Positions 45,749 through 54,203 of a DNA stretch of 64,000 nucleotides are shown piece by piece. The stretch is from Phycicoccus duodecadis. GTDB taxonomy: Bacteria > Actinomycetota > Actinomycetes > Actinomycetales > Dermatophilaceae. Within the stretch, counting starts at the first letter, position 1; each line of letters begins with the position of its first letter. Location: assembly GCF_002846495.1 (NCBI RefSeq), contig NZ_PJNE01000001.1:1364001-1428000 (forward strand). The letters run 5' to 3'. The notes beneath the pieces were generated by a model. The model did no database searches. It was not told the DNA's origin and worked only from the letters and a program-made list of their open reading frames with translations. A program made the translations under genes and the position numbers.

Positions 45749-45801
45749 TCGACGCCAAGCCCGGAGCGGAGTATGCTGACCATGGTGGTTGAACAATCAA
45801 C
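45749..45801 (+). promoter_or_regulatory. Promoter and operator-like palindrome of the DODA-like gene
   Basis: In the 319-bp gap between topA and the dioxygenase, TCGACG (45749-45754) and TATGCT (45772-45777) are 17 bp apart. Just past the expected transcript start lies GTTGAACAATCAAC (45788-45801), an inverted repeat with 5-bp arms, AT-rich for this genome and like MarR-family operators. A strong GAGGAG ribosome site (45810-45815) follows. The rest of the gap is topA leader without recognisable elements. Confidence 0.55.
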
Positions 45802-45820
45802 TACACCCCGAGGAGCACCC

Positions 45821-46627
45821 ATGCCCGACACCGCCCAGCGCCCGCCCGTCCTCTACCTCAGCCACGGCGCACCGCCGCTGGCCGACGACGCGACCTGGAC
45901 CGGCCAGCTGGGCGCCTGGGGCGCCGACCTGCCGAGGCCCGCCGCCGTCCTCGTCGTGTCGGCCCACTGGGAGCTCGCGCCGGTCGCGGTGTCGGCCACC
46001 AGCGGCAACGTTCCCCTCCTGTACGACTTCTGGGGCTTCCCGCAGCGCTACTACGAGGTCACGTACGACGCCCCCGGGGCGCCCCGGCTGGCCCACTCGG
46101 TCGCCCAGCTGCTGGCCGGGGCCGGCGAACAGCTGCACCAGGACCCGAGCCGCGGCCTCGACCACGGCGCCTACGTGCCGCTGAAGGAGATGTTCCCCGA
46201 GGCCGACGTCCCGACCCTGCAGCTCTCGATGCCGACCCTCGACCCCCGGCGCCTCTTCGAGCTCGGCCGACGGCTGGCCCCGCTGCGCGACGAGAACGTC
46301 CTGATCGTCGGTTCCGGCTTCACGACCCACAACCTGGCGTGGTTCGACCCGTCGGCCGGGCCCGACGCCGCCCCGCCCACCGCATCGGCCGAGTTCGACC
46401 ACTGGGCCGCCGAGGCCGTGGGCGCCGGGGACGTCGACGCCGTCCTCGACTTCCTGGTGCGCGCCCCGGCCGCCGTCGAGGCCCACCCCCGCACCGAGCA
46501 CTGGGCCCCGCTCTACGTGGCGCTCGGCGCGGCTTCGGCGTCCGGCGCCCTGTCGGCCGACACCGTCGACAGTGTCATCGACGGGTTCTGGTTCGGCCTG
46601 AGCAAGCGCTCCTGGCAGTTTGCCTGA
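45821..46627 (+). CDS. DODA-type extradiol aromatic ring-opening dioxygenase (LigB family)
   Basis: 268 residues from ATG 45821. LigB/DODA metal and catalytic residues: LYLSHGAPPLADD, VVSAHWELAPVAVS, the YDFWGFPQRYYEVTYDAPG block and RGLDHGAYVPLKEMFPEAD, then VLIVGSGFTTHNL. Bacterial homologues (YgiD) open catechols such as DOPA between or next to the hydroxyls; the real substrate may be another catechol. Single gene under an operator-like palindrome; a regulator is not adjacent. Confidence 0.9.
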   Translation: MPDTAQRPPVLYLSHGAPPLADDATWTGQLGAWGADLPRPAAVLVVSAHWELAPVAVSATSGNVPLLYDFWGFPQRYYEVTYDAPGAPRLAHSVAQLLAGAGEQLHQDPSRGLDHGAYVPLKEMFPEADVPTLQLSMPTLDPRRLFELGRRLAPLRDENVLIVGSGFTTHNLAWFDPSAGPDAAPPTASAEFDHWAAEAVGAGDVDAVLDFLVRAPAAVEAHPRTEHWAPLYVALGAASASGALSADTVDSVIDGFWFGLSKRSWQFA

Positions 46628-46688
46628 GCCGTCCCTTCCGAGGTGGCGCGCTCCCCTCTCGGTTGCTCCCCAGCAGGGAGCGCGCGAC

Positions 46689-46827
46689 TGCCTCACCACC
46701 CGGAGCATCCGAGAGCCCCCACCGTCACTCCCCCGACCCACGGCTGCCTCACCACCCGGAGCATCCGAGAGCCCCCACCGTCACTCCCCCGACCCACGGC
46801 TGCCTCACCACCCGGAGCATCCGAGAG
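46689..46827. repeat. 56-bp tandem repeat, about 2.5 copies
   Basis: Units at 46689-46744 and 46745-46800 are identical; a third begins at 46801 and stays identical through 46827 (TGCCTCACCACCCGGAGCAT at each start). The array lies in the 241-bp gap between convergent dioxygenase and dienelactone hydrolase genes. No coding or palindromic function is evident. Confidence 0.9.
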
Positions 46828-46868
46828 GCGCCACGAGGAGGGACATCCCCGCCGGCGCCGCCTCGACC

Positions 46869-47576
46869 TCAGCCGCCCAGGTGCTCGCGCAGGAAGGCCT
46901 CGATGCGCGCCCAGGCGTCGCGGGCGCTCTCGGGTTCGGGGCCGGCGTGCAGGACGAACCTGGCGAGCGGGGCGATGTACCAGGGCGCGAGGTCCTCGGG
47001 GTTGAGGAACGAGTGCCCGGCCCGCGGGTACTCCACCACGTCGTGGGCGACGCCCCGGGCGGCGAGCACCTCCTCGAGCTTCGCGGCCGCGCCCCGGAGC
47101 GAGAGGTCGCGGCCGCCGTAGCTGGCCACCACCGGGCAGGCACCGTCGAGCGCGGAGGGGTCGGAGGGCAGCATCCCGTAGTTCACCGCCGACGCCGACC
47201 ACCCAGGGCGCCCGGCCAGGGCCAGCGCGAAGGCGCCGCCCATGCAGAAGCCGATGACGCCGACCTGCCCGGTCGAGCGCGGGTCGTCCACGAGCTGCTG
47301 CCGGGCGGCCTCGATGTCGTCGAAGGCCGGCCCGCTCCCCCGGCTCAGGGCCGCGAACGTCGCTCGCAGGCACGCGACGCGGCGCCCGCGCGAGAACAGG
47401 TCGGGCGCCAGCACCAGGAAACCGGCGGCGGCCAGCCGGTCGGCGTGGGCGCGCATGTTGTCGTCGAGCCCGAAGGCCTCGTGCACCAGCACGACGCCGG
47501 GCCACGGCCCGTCGCCGGACGGGGTGGCCAGGTACGCCGCGAGCTCGCCGACGCGGGTCGGGGTGCCGGCCACCAC
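46869..47576 (-). CDS. Dienelactone hydrolase family protein
   Basis: About 235 residues from a GTG at 47576 (GTG 47573 also possible). Alpha/beta-hydrolase with the DLH signature: VVLVHEAFGLDDNMRAHADR, the Cys nucleophile elbow GVIGFCMGGAFALALAG, ASYGGRD (Asp), YPRAGHSFLN (His). DLHs hydrolyse dienelactone in chlorocatechol breakdown, but many family members act on other esters. It is convergent with a ring-opening dioxygenase, a suggestive but unproven pairing. Starts within a few bases of the small membrane gene's stop. Confidence 0.87.
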   Translation of the reverse strand: MVAGTPTRVGELAAYLATPSGDGPWPGVVLVHEAFGLDDNMRAHADRLAAAGFLVLAPDLFSRGRRVACLRATFAALSRGSGPAFDDIEAARQQLVDDPRSTGQVGVIGFCMGGAFALALAGRPGWSASAVNYGMLPSDPSALDGACPVVASYGGRDLSLRGAAAKLEEVLAARGVAHDVVEYPRAGHSFLNPEDLAPWYIAPLARFVLHAGPEPESARDAWARIEAFLREHLGG

Positions 47577-47578
47577 CG

Positions 47579-47869
47579 TCAGTGCCCGGACCGCGGGCGC
47601 TTCTTGGGCGCCGGGCGGACGGGGTCGTCGCCGACCTCGGGGACCTCCTCGGGCACGACCACCGGCCGCAGCCGCGACCAGGCGATGAAGCCCAGCCCGA
47701 CCACCAGCAACCCGATCCCGGCGTACAGGTTGGCGTTGAGGCCGCCGGTCTTCTGGGTCGCCGGGTCGGCGAAGATGCCCATCAGGGTGAGGATCACGCC
47801 GTAGATGGTGAGCAGCAGCCCGATGATGTTGCGGATGTCGAACGCACCCGCGGTGTGCTTCTCGGCCAT
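47579..47869 (-). CDS. Small two-TM membrane protein next to the symporter
   Basis: 96 residues with AGGAG before ATG 47869. Two hydrophobic helices (NIIGLLLTIYGVILTLMGIF and LYAGIGLLVVGLGFIAW) and a basic, Pro-rich C-terminal tail. It starts 12 bp after the symporter stop on the same strand, which suggests an accessory subunit. No named family recognised. Confidence 0.72.
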   Translation of the reverse strand: MAEKHTAGAFDIRNIIGLLLTIYGVILTLMGIFADPATQKTGGLNANLYAGIGLLVVGLGFIAWSRLRPVVVPEEVPEVGDDPVRPAPKKRPRSGH

Positions 47870-47881
47870 GACGACTCCTGC

Positions 47882-49678
47882 TCAGAAGAGGATGTTGAGG
47901 ACGATGACCATGACCAGGGCCAGGCCGGCCAGCGGCACGGTGCGGCGGTACCAGGGGTAGCCCGCCTCGTGGGGGTCGGTACGCGCTTCGAGCGGGGTCT
48001 CGGAGTACACCAGCCCGACGAGCTCCTCGACCGGCTTGGGCGCCGTGCGGTAGGTGACGGCCACCGAGACCGCGATGTCGACCACGAAGGCGGTGGAGGC
48101 GGCGACGAAGGCCGCGCCCTGGCCGCCGAGCGGGATGACCCCGAGGCTCGCCGACCCGAACGCGTCCTGGCTGAGGAACGCCACGGCGACCGCCGACAGC
48201 GTGCCCGAGACCAGGCCGGTCCAGCCGGCGGCCGGCGTCATGCGCTTCCAGAACATCCCCAGGATGAACGTGGCGAACAGCGGCGCGTTGAAGAAGCCGA
48301 ACAGCGTCTGGAGGTAGTTCATGATGTTCGAGAAGGAGCTCGCGATGATGGCCGTGAAGATCGCGATGACGGTGGCTCCGAGGGTGGCCAGCCGGCCGAT
48401 CCGCAGGTAGTAGTCGTCGGAGCGGTCCTTGCGGATGTAGCGCTCCCACAGGTCGTAGCTGAACACCGTGTTGAAGGCCGAGATGTTGGCCGCCATGCCG
48501 GCCATGAACGCCGCCAGCAGACCGGTGAGGGCCAGGCCGAGCAGCCCGTTGGGCAGCACGTCGCGCATCAGGTACAGGAGCGAGTCGTTGAACGCGACCC
48601 CCTGGCCGGACGCCCCGCCCGGCGGGCTCCCGCCGTTCTTGAGCGAGACGATCTCGGGCACCAGGACCGCGGCGATCATGCCGGGCACGATGGTCAGGAA
48701 CGGCACGAACATCTTGGGGAAGGCGCCGATGACCGGCGTCTTGCGGGCCGCCGAGATCGAGTCGGAGGCCATCGCCCGCTGGACCTCGACGAAGTTGGTC
48801 GTCCAGTAGCCGAACGAGAGGACGAAGCCCAGGCCGAACACGATGCCGACCACCGACCAGAAGCCGCTGTCGAACCCGGTGAGGGCCTGCCCGGGCCAGG
48901 AGTTCAGCTGCTGTTCGGCCGGCGGCACGCCCGCGGAGGCCGGGGCCTTGGCCGCGGCCGCGGTGATCTTCGCCTCGAGCCCACCCCAGCCGCCGACCCG
49001 GTTGAGGCCGATGACCACCAGCGGCAGCAGGCTGGCGACGATGACGAAGAACTGAAGCACCTCGTTGTAGATCGCCGCCGACAGCCCGCCCAAGGTGATG
49101 TACGACAGCACGATGAGCGCCGCGACGATCAGCGCCAGCCACAGCGGCCACCCGAGCAGCGCGTGCACGATCGAGCCGAGCAGGTAGAGGTTGACACCGG
49201 CGATGAGCAGCTGCGCCACGGCGAAGGAGATGGCGTTGACCAGGTGGGCCCGCTTGTCGAAGCGGCGGAGCATGAACTCCGGCACCGAGCGCACCTTGGA
49301 GCCGTAGTAGAACGGCATCATCACGATGCCGAGGAACAGCATCGCGGGGATGGCGCCGACCCAGAAGTAGTGCACGGTGGCGATGCCGAACTGAGCCCCG
49401 TTGGCGCTCATCCCCATGATCTCGACGGCGCCGAGGTTGGCCGAGATGAAGGCCAGGCCGGTGACCCACGCGGGCAGCGAGCGCCCCGAGAGGAAGAAGT
49501 CGATGGAGTCGCTGACCGAGCGGCGCGCCAGCAGGCCGATGCCGAGGACGAAGACGAAGTAGACGGCCAGGATGAGGTAGTCGACCGGGCTGGCGTCGAT
49601 GAGGGTGTCGGCCGCCGGGACCATCCCCACGGTCCCCGTCACGATCGCGTGGGCTGCTGCTCCGACCACATCCACCAC
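47882..49678 (-). CDS. Sodium:solute symporter (SSS family, SGLT-like)
   Basis: 598 residues, GTG start with GAGGAG upstream. About 14 hydrophobic segments. SSS signatures: DYLILAVYFVFVLGIGLLARR, SDSIDFFLSGRSLPAW, FISANLGAVEIMGM (unwound helix and Na+ site), GGLSAAIYNEVLQFFVI, FSYDLWERYIRKD. The SGLT-like order suggests a sugar or sugar-alcohol substrate, but this cannot be fixed from sequence. Likely one transcript with the small membrane protein and perhaps the dienelactone hydrolase. Confidence 0.9.
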   Translation of the reverse strand: MVDVVGAAAHAIVTGTVGMVPAADTLIDASPVDYLILAVYFVFVLGIGLLARRSVSDSIDFFLSGRSLPAWVTGLAFISANLGAVEIMGMSANGAQFGIATVHYFWVGAIPAMLFLGIVMMPFYYGSKVRSVPEFMLRRFDKRAHLVNAISFAVAQLLIAGVNLYLLGSIVHALLGWPLWLALIVAALIVLSYITLGGLSAAIYNEVLQFFVIVASLLPLVVIGLNRVGGWGGLEAKITAAAAKAPASAGVPPAEQQLNSWPGQALTGFDSGFWSVVGIVFGLGFVLSFGYWTTNFVEVQRAMASDSISAARKTPVIGAFPKMFVPFLTIVPGMIAAVLVPEIVSLKNGGSPPGGASGQGVAFNDSLLYLMRDVLPNGLLGLALTGLLAAFMAGMAANISAFNTVFSYDLWERYIRKDRSDDYYLRIGRLATLGATVIAIFTAIIASSFSNIMNYLQTLFGFFNAPLFATFILGMFWKRMTPAAGWTGLVSGTLSAVAVAFLSQDAFGSASLGVIPLGGQGAAFVAASTAFVVDIAVSVAVTYRTAPKPVEELVGLVYSETPLEARTDPHEAGYPWYRRTVPLAGLALVMVIVLNILF

Positions 49679-49783
49679 CTGCTCCTCGTCGAGTCAGCAC
49701 CGTGCTCGGCACCGCCCGTCACGCTAGCCCCTCCCCCACCCCGGGGCACCTCGACGGGTGAGCCGATTTCGTCGCGGCCGAGG

Positions 49784-51814
49784 TCAGGTGCGCGACGGGC
49801 CCCCCTGTCCGACAGCGGCCGCGACACCCTCCTCGTCGCCCAGCGCCGCCGCGAACTGGGCCGCGTGCAGGCGGGCGAAGGCGCCACCCGCGGCCAGCAG
49901 CTCGGCGTGCGAGCCGCGCTCGACGATGCGCCCGTCCTCCATCACGAGGATGAGGTCGGCGTCGCGGATGGTCGAGAGGCGGTGGGCGATCACGAAGCTC
50001 GTGCGGTCACTGCGCAGGGCCGCCATGGCGTGCTGGACCAGCAGCTCGGTGCGGGTGTCGACCGAGCTGGTGGCCTCGTCGAGGATCAGCAGCGAGGGGT
50101 TCGCCAGGAAGGCCCGGGCGATGGTGACCAGCTGGCGCTCACCGGCGCTGATGTTGTCGGCCTCGGCGTTGAGCACGGTGTCGTAGCCGTCGGGCAGCGA
50201 GTGCACGAAGCGGTCGACGTAGGTGGCCCGTGCGGCCTCGAGGATCTCGTCGTCGGTGGCGCCGGGGCGGCCGTACGCGATGTTCTCGCGGATGGTGCCG
50301 GCGAAGAGCCAGGTGTCCTGGAGCACCATCCCGGTGCGCGAGCGCAGGTCGTGACGGGTGAGGTGGCGGATGTCGACGCCGTCGAGGGTGATGCGCCCGC
50401 CGTCGAGCTCGTAGAAGCGCAGCACCAGGTTGACCAGGGTGGTCTTGCCGGCGCCCGTGGGCCCGACGATGGCGACGGTCTGCCCGGGCTCGACGACCAG
50501 GTCGAGGTGCTCGAGCAGCGGGCGCTCGGGGGTGTAGGCGAACGAGACGTCCTCGAACGCCACGCGCCCGCGGGGGTCGGTGATCCGCTGCGGCGAGGCC
50601 GACTCGGCCTCCTGCTCGGAGGCGTCGAGGACCTCGAAGACCCGCTCGGCGGAGGCCACCCCGCTCTGCATCAGGTTGGCCATGGACGCCACCTGGGTGA
50701 GCGGCTGGGTGAACTGGCGCGAGTACTGGATGAACGCCTGCACATCGCCGAGGCTCATGGTGCCCGAAGCCACCCGCAGGCCGCCGACCACCGCGATGAC
50801 GACGTAGTTGAGGTTCCCGATGAACATCAGCGTCGGCATGATGATGCCGCTGATGAACTGGGCCCGGAAGGTGGCGTGGTGCAGGGCGTCGTTGCGCACC
50901 GCGAAGTCGCGGTCGGCCTCGGCCTGGCGCCCGAAGACCTTGACCAGCTCGTGCCCGGTGAAGGTCTCCTCGACCACACCGTTGACCTCGCCGGTGCTCT
51001 TCCACTGCTGCACGAAGTGGCCCTGGCTGCGCTTGCCGATGGCGGCGGTGACCACCATCGTCACCGGGATCGTGACCAGGGCGATCACCGCGAGCAGCGG
51101 GCTGATCCAGACCATCATCGCGATCATCGCGATGACGGTGAGCAGCGAGGTGACGAGCTGGCTGAGGGTCTGCTGGAGGCTCTGGGCCACGTTGTCGATG
51201 TCGTTGGTGACCCGGCTCAGCAGCTCGCCGCGGGGTTGGGCGTCGAAGTACGGCAGCGGCAGCCGGTTGAGCTTGTCCTCGACGTCGCGGCGCAGGCGGA
51301 AGACGGTGCGGTTGACCGCGCTCGTGAGCAGACGGCCCTGCACCAGCTGCAGGCCGGCGGCCACGACGTAGATGGCCAGGACGGCCAGCAGCACCTGCCC
51401 GACGGCGGCGAAGTCGATGCCCTGGCCCGGCACGACGTGCTCCATGGCGGCAAGGACGTCGGCCATCCGGCCCTGCCCGCTCGCCCGCAGCCGCTCGACG
51501 GCCTGCTCCTGGGTGACCCCGGCCGGGATGCGGCGGCTGAAGACGCCCGCGAACACCAGGTCCGTGGCGCGGCCGAGGATCTTGGGGCCGATCGCGTTGA
51601 GCACCACGCTGCCCAGCGCCAGGGTCAGGGCGCCGACCACGACGGGGCGCTCGGGGCGCAGCAGCCGCAGGACACGCTTGGCCGAGGGCCCGAAGTCCTG
51701 GGACTTCTCCGTGGGCATCCCGATGGCCGCGTGCGGCGGCCCCCCGCGGCGGACGCCGGCCGGGCCGCGGCGCGCCTCGGCCTCCTTCTCCTCGGCCGAC
51801 TTCAGCTCGCTCAT
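49784..51814 (-). CDS. Heterodimeric ABC exporter subunit with canonical Walker B
   Basis: 676 residues from ATG 51814, overlapping the partner's stop by 4 bp. N-terminal charged tail (about 45 residues), six-helix ABC_membrane domain with an extra loop, then ATPase: Walker A GPTGAGKTT, signature ISAGERQLVTIARA (degenerate), Walker B LLILDEATSSVD with catalytic Glu, H-loop VIAHRLSTI. Complementary to its partner: this subunit gives the intact Walker A/B site and the partner the intact signature. Pattern of TM287/288 and BmrCD multidrug exporters. Confidence 0.93.
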   Translation of the reverse strand: MSELKSAEEKEAEARRGPAGVRRGGPPHAAIGMPTEKSQDFGPSAKRVLRLLRPERPVVVGALTLALGSVVLNAIGPKILGRATDLVFAGVFSRRIPAGVTQEQAVERLRASGQGRMADVLAAMEHVVPGQGIDFAAVGQVLLAVLAIYVVAAGLQLVQGRLLTSAVNRTVFRLRRDVEDKLNRLPLPYFDAQPRGELLSRVTNDIDNVAQSLQQTLSQLVTSLLTVIAMIAMMVWISPLLAVIALVTIPVTMVVTAAIGKRSQGHFVQQWKSTGEVNGVVEETFTGHELVKVFGRQAEADRDFAVRNDALHHATFRAQFISGIIMPTLMFIGNLNYVVIAVVGGLRVASGTMSLGDVQAFIQYSRQFTQPLTQVASMANLMQSGVASAERVFEVLDASEQEAESASPQRITDPRGRVAFEDVSFAYTPERPLLEHLDLVVEPGQTVAIVGPTGAGKTTLVNLVLRFYELDGGRITLDGVDIRHLTRHDLRSRTGMVLQDTWLFAGTIRENIAYGRPGATDDEILEAARATYVDRFVHSLPDGYDTVLNAEADNISAGERQLVTIARAFLANPSLLILDEATSSVDTRTELLVQHAMAALRSDRTSFVIAHRLSTIRDADLILVMEDGRIVERGSHAELLAAGGAFARLHAAQFAAALGDEEGVAAAVGQGGPSRT

Positions 51815-53544
51815 GCGCTGACCTCGCTCGTCTGCTGGCTCTCGACGATCTCCCGGTAGGTCGGGCAGGTCGCCAGGAGCTCGTCGTGGGTTCCGGTGCC
51901 GACCACCACGCCGTCGTCGAGGACGACCACCTGGTCGGCGTCGAGGATGGTCGAGACCCGCTGCGCCACCACGATCACGGTGGCTTCGCGGGTGACCGGG
52001 GCCAGGGCCGCCCGCAGCCGCGCGTCGGTGGCGACGTCGAGGGCCGAGAACGCGTCGTCGAAGAGGTAGACCGCCGGGCGGCGCACCAGGGCCCGGGCGA
52101 TGGCCAGCCGTTGCCGCTGACCGCCGCTGACGTTGGTGCCGCCCTGGGCGATCGGCGCGCCGAGCCCCTCGGGCAGGGAGCGCACGAAGTCCTCGGCCTG
52201 GGCGATGCGCAGCGCCTCCCAGAGCTCGTCGTCGCTGGCGTCGGCGCCCCCCTGGCGCAGGTTGCTGGCGACGGTGCCGCTGAACAGGAAGGGGCGCTGC
52301 GGCACCAGGCCGATGCGCGACCACACGTCGTCGAGCGCGGCCTCGCGGACGTCGACCCCGCCGACCAGCACGGCGCCGCCCGTGACGTCGTGCAGACGCG
52401 GGACGAGCCCGACCAGGGTGGTCTTCCCGGCGCCGGTGGACCCGACGACCGCGGTGGTGGTGCCGGGGCGGGCGGTGAAGGAGACCTCACGCAGTACCGG
52501 CGACTCGGCGCCCGGGTAGGCGAAGGTGGCCCCGCGCAGCTCGACGGCGACCGGGCCCGGCGGGATGGGGCGGGGGTCGGCGGCCGGTACGACCGAGGAC
52601 TCGGTGTCGAGGACCTGCGCGATGCGGCCGGCCGAGACGCTGGCCCGCGGGATCATCATCGACATGAAGGTCGCCATCATCACCGACATCAGGATCTGGA
52701 TGAGGTAGGCCATGAACGCCGTCAGCGCGCCGATCTGCATCTGCCCCGCGTCGACGCGGTGCGCCCCGAACCAGATGACGGCGACGGTCGAGGCGTTGAA
52801 CAGCACCATGACGATGGGGAAGGCCAGCGCCATCAGCCGGCCGACGGCCAGCGCGGTGCCGGTGTAGGTGCGGTTGGCCTCGGCGAAGCGCTCGCGCTCG
52901 ACGTCCTCGCGCACGAACGCCCGGACCACCCGGATACCGGTGATCTGCTCGCGCAGGATGCGGTTGACGGTGTCGACGGCCTTCTGCATGGCCCGGAAGT
53001 GCGGCAGCATCCGGCTGATCACCGCGCCGACCGAGACGCCGAGGAGCGGGACCGCCACGGCCACCAGCCACGACAGGCCGACGTCCTCACGCAGCGCCAT
53101 GACGATGCCGCCGACCATCATGATCGGGGCCGTCACCATCATGGCCAGGCCCATGTAGACGACCTGCTGCACCTGCTGCACGTCGTTGGTGGAGCGGCTG
53201 ATGAGGGTGGGGGCGCCGAAGGCCGAGACCTCGCGCGCCGAGAACGAGCCCACCCGGTGGAAGACGGCGGCGCGCAGGTCGCGCCCGAGCGAGGCGGCGC
53301 TCAGGGCACCGATGCGGGTGGCGGCGACGGTGGCGACGATCTGGAGGAAGGAGACCCCGAGCATCCACATCCCGGCGTTCAGGATGAACGCGGTGTCGCC
53401 GACGGCCACCCCCTCGTCGATGATGCGCCCGTTGAGGCTGGGCAGGTAGAGGGACGCCAGGGTGCCGACCAGCTGGAGGGCCAGCAGCACCGCCAGCGCA
53501 CCGGAGTACGGCCGCAGGTAGGTGCGGACGAGACGGACGAGCAT
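51811..53544 (-). CDS. Heterodimeric ABC exporter subunit with degenerate Walker B
   Basis: 577 residues from ATG 53544, which shares one base with the TetR stop. Six-helix membrane domain (MLVRLVRTYLRPYSGALAVL at the start), Walker A GSTGAGKTT, canonical signature VSGGQRQRLAIARA, and Walker B VYLFDDAFSALD, where Asp replaces the catalytic Glu; the H-loop reads VVAQRVSTI with Gln for His. This subunit therefore forms the non-hydrolysing ATP site. Coupled to the TetR gene upstream and the second subunit downstream. Confidence 0.93.
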   Translation of the reverse strand: MLVRLVRTYLRPYSGALAVLLALQLVGTLASLYLPSLNGRIIDEGVAVGDTAFILNAGMWMLGVSFLQIVATVAATRIGALSAASLGRDLRAAVFHRVGSFSAREVSAFGAPTLISRSTNDVQQVQQVVYMGLAMMVTAPIMMVGGIVMALREDVGLSWLVAVAVPLLGVSVGAVISRMLPHFRAMQKAVDTVNRILREQITGIRVVRAFVREDVERERFAEANRTYTGTALAVGRLMALAFPIVMVLFNASTVAVIWFGAHRVDAGQMQIGALTAFMAYLIQILMSVMMATFMSMMIPRASVSAGRIAQVLDTESSVVPAADPRPIPPGPVAVELRGATFAYPGAESPVLREVSFTARPGTTTAVVGSTGAGKTTLVGLVPRLHDVTGGAVLVGGVDVREAALDDVWSRIGLVPQRPFLFSGTVASNLRQGGADASDDELWEALRIAQAEDFVRSLPEGLGAPIAQGGTNVSGGQRQRLAIARALVRRPAVYLFDDAFSALDVATDARLRAALAPVTREATVIVVAQRVSTILDADQVVVLDDGVVVGTGTHDELLATCPTYREIVESQQTSEVSA

Positions 53545-54125
53545 CAGCGCTCCTCGGGGTGGTCGGGGAGGGTGGGGTGGCGCCGGGTGCCGTCGAGGAC
53601 GACCGAGACGATCTCGGCCGGGTCGAGCCGCCCGGTGGCCATGAGCGGGTGCACGCTCGAGAGGGTGAGCAGCTGCAGCAGCCCCACGACCTCCTGGACC
53701 GGCTTGCGCAGGGTGTGGGCGTCGGGCCCGACGAGGTCGGCCAGAGCGGCGTCGACGGCGGGGTCGGAGTGGCGGGTCGGCTTGTGGCCCACCGGCGCCG
53801 GGGCTCCGGAGTGCAGGAGCACGGAGATGAGACCCACCACCTGTTCGACGTGCTGCTGCATCACCCGCACGCCCTCGGTGAGCCGCTCGTCGAGGGTGCG
53901 GCCGGGGTCGATGGCGCGCAGGCGGGCCACGGCGGGGGTCGAGTCGAACACCGCACCGACGCAGGCCTGGACGAGGTCGTCCTTGGTGCCGAACGCCTTG
54001 AAGACGGTGCCCTCGGCGATGCCGGCCGCCTCGGCCACCTGCTTGGTCGTGACCGCGCTGCCGTGTTCGCGCAGCAGCGGCACGGTGACCTCGACGATGG
54101 CGGCTCGTCGCTCGTCGGGACTCAT
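53544..54125 (-). CDS. TetR-family repressor of the ABC exporter operon
   Basis: 193 residues from ATG 54125 (GTG 54146 is an alternative). N-terminal TetR HTH: AIVEVTVPLLREHGSAV, TKQVAEAAGIAEGTVFKAF, GTKDDLVQACV. The C-terminal ligand domain is variable. First gene of a TetR-ABC-ABC operon behind an operator that overlaps the promoter, so it surely represses itself and the exporter; exporter substrates would be inducers. Confidence 0.9.
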   Translation of the reverse strand: MSPDERRAAIVEVTVPLLREHGSAVTTKQVAEAAGIAEGTVFKAFGTKDDLVQACVGAVFDSTPAVARLRAIDPGRTLDERLTEGVRVMQQHVEQVVGLISVLLHSGAPAPVGHKPTRHSDPAVDAALADLVGPDAHTLRKPVQEVVGLLQLLTLSSVHPLMATGRLDPAEIVSVVLDGTRRHPTLPDHPEER

Positions 54126-54154
54126 CGCGGGGGCACGGGGGGGCACGGCACGAC

Positions 54155-54183
54155 ATCCTAAGTGAGTGAGCACTCACTCACAA
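54155..54183 (-). promoter_or_regulatory. Promoter with embedded TetR operator
   Basis: Minus strand: -35 TTGTGA (54178-54183), 17-bp spacer, -10 TAGGAT (54155-54160). A palindrome with 8-bp arms, GTGAGTGA-GCAC-TCACTCAC (54162-54181), fills the spacer and overlaps the -35. A bound dimer would occlude RNA polymerase. Confidence 0.75.
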
Positions 54184-54203
54184 GGGGTTTTCGCGAGGTG
54201 CGA

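Noticed and set aside
42703..45792. A 1029-codon open frame antisense to topA
   Set aside because: Composition is repetitive and domain-free while the opposite frame is a complete topoisomerase I.
46689..46829. CRISPR array or attachment-site repeats
   Set aside because: Repeats are directly adjacent with no unique spacers, the unit is 56 bp and not palindromic, and no cas or integrase gene is near.
47577..49712. Dienelactone hydrolase fused to a 700-residue upstream domain
   Set aside because: The upstream part is the wrong frame of the symporter and small membrane protein genes; the hydrolase fold begins at about 47576.
47582..51859. A 1425-codon open frame on the plus strand antisense to a hydrolase, a symporter and an ABC gene
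   Set aside because: It crosses several well-supported genes on the other strand, has a low-complexity Asp/Gly/His/Arg/Val composition and no domain. Typical shadow of high-GC coding DNA.
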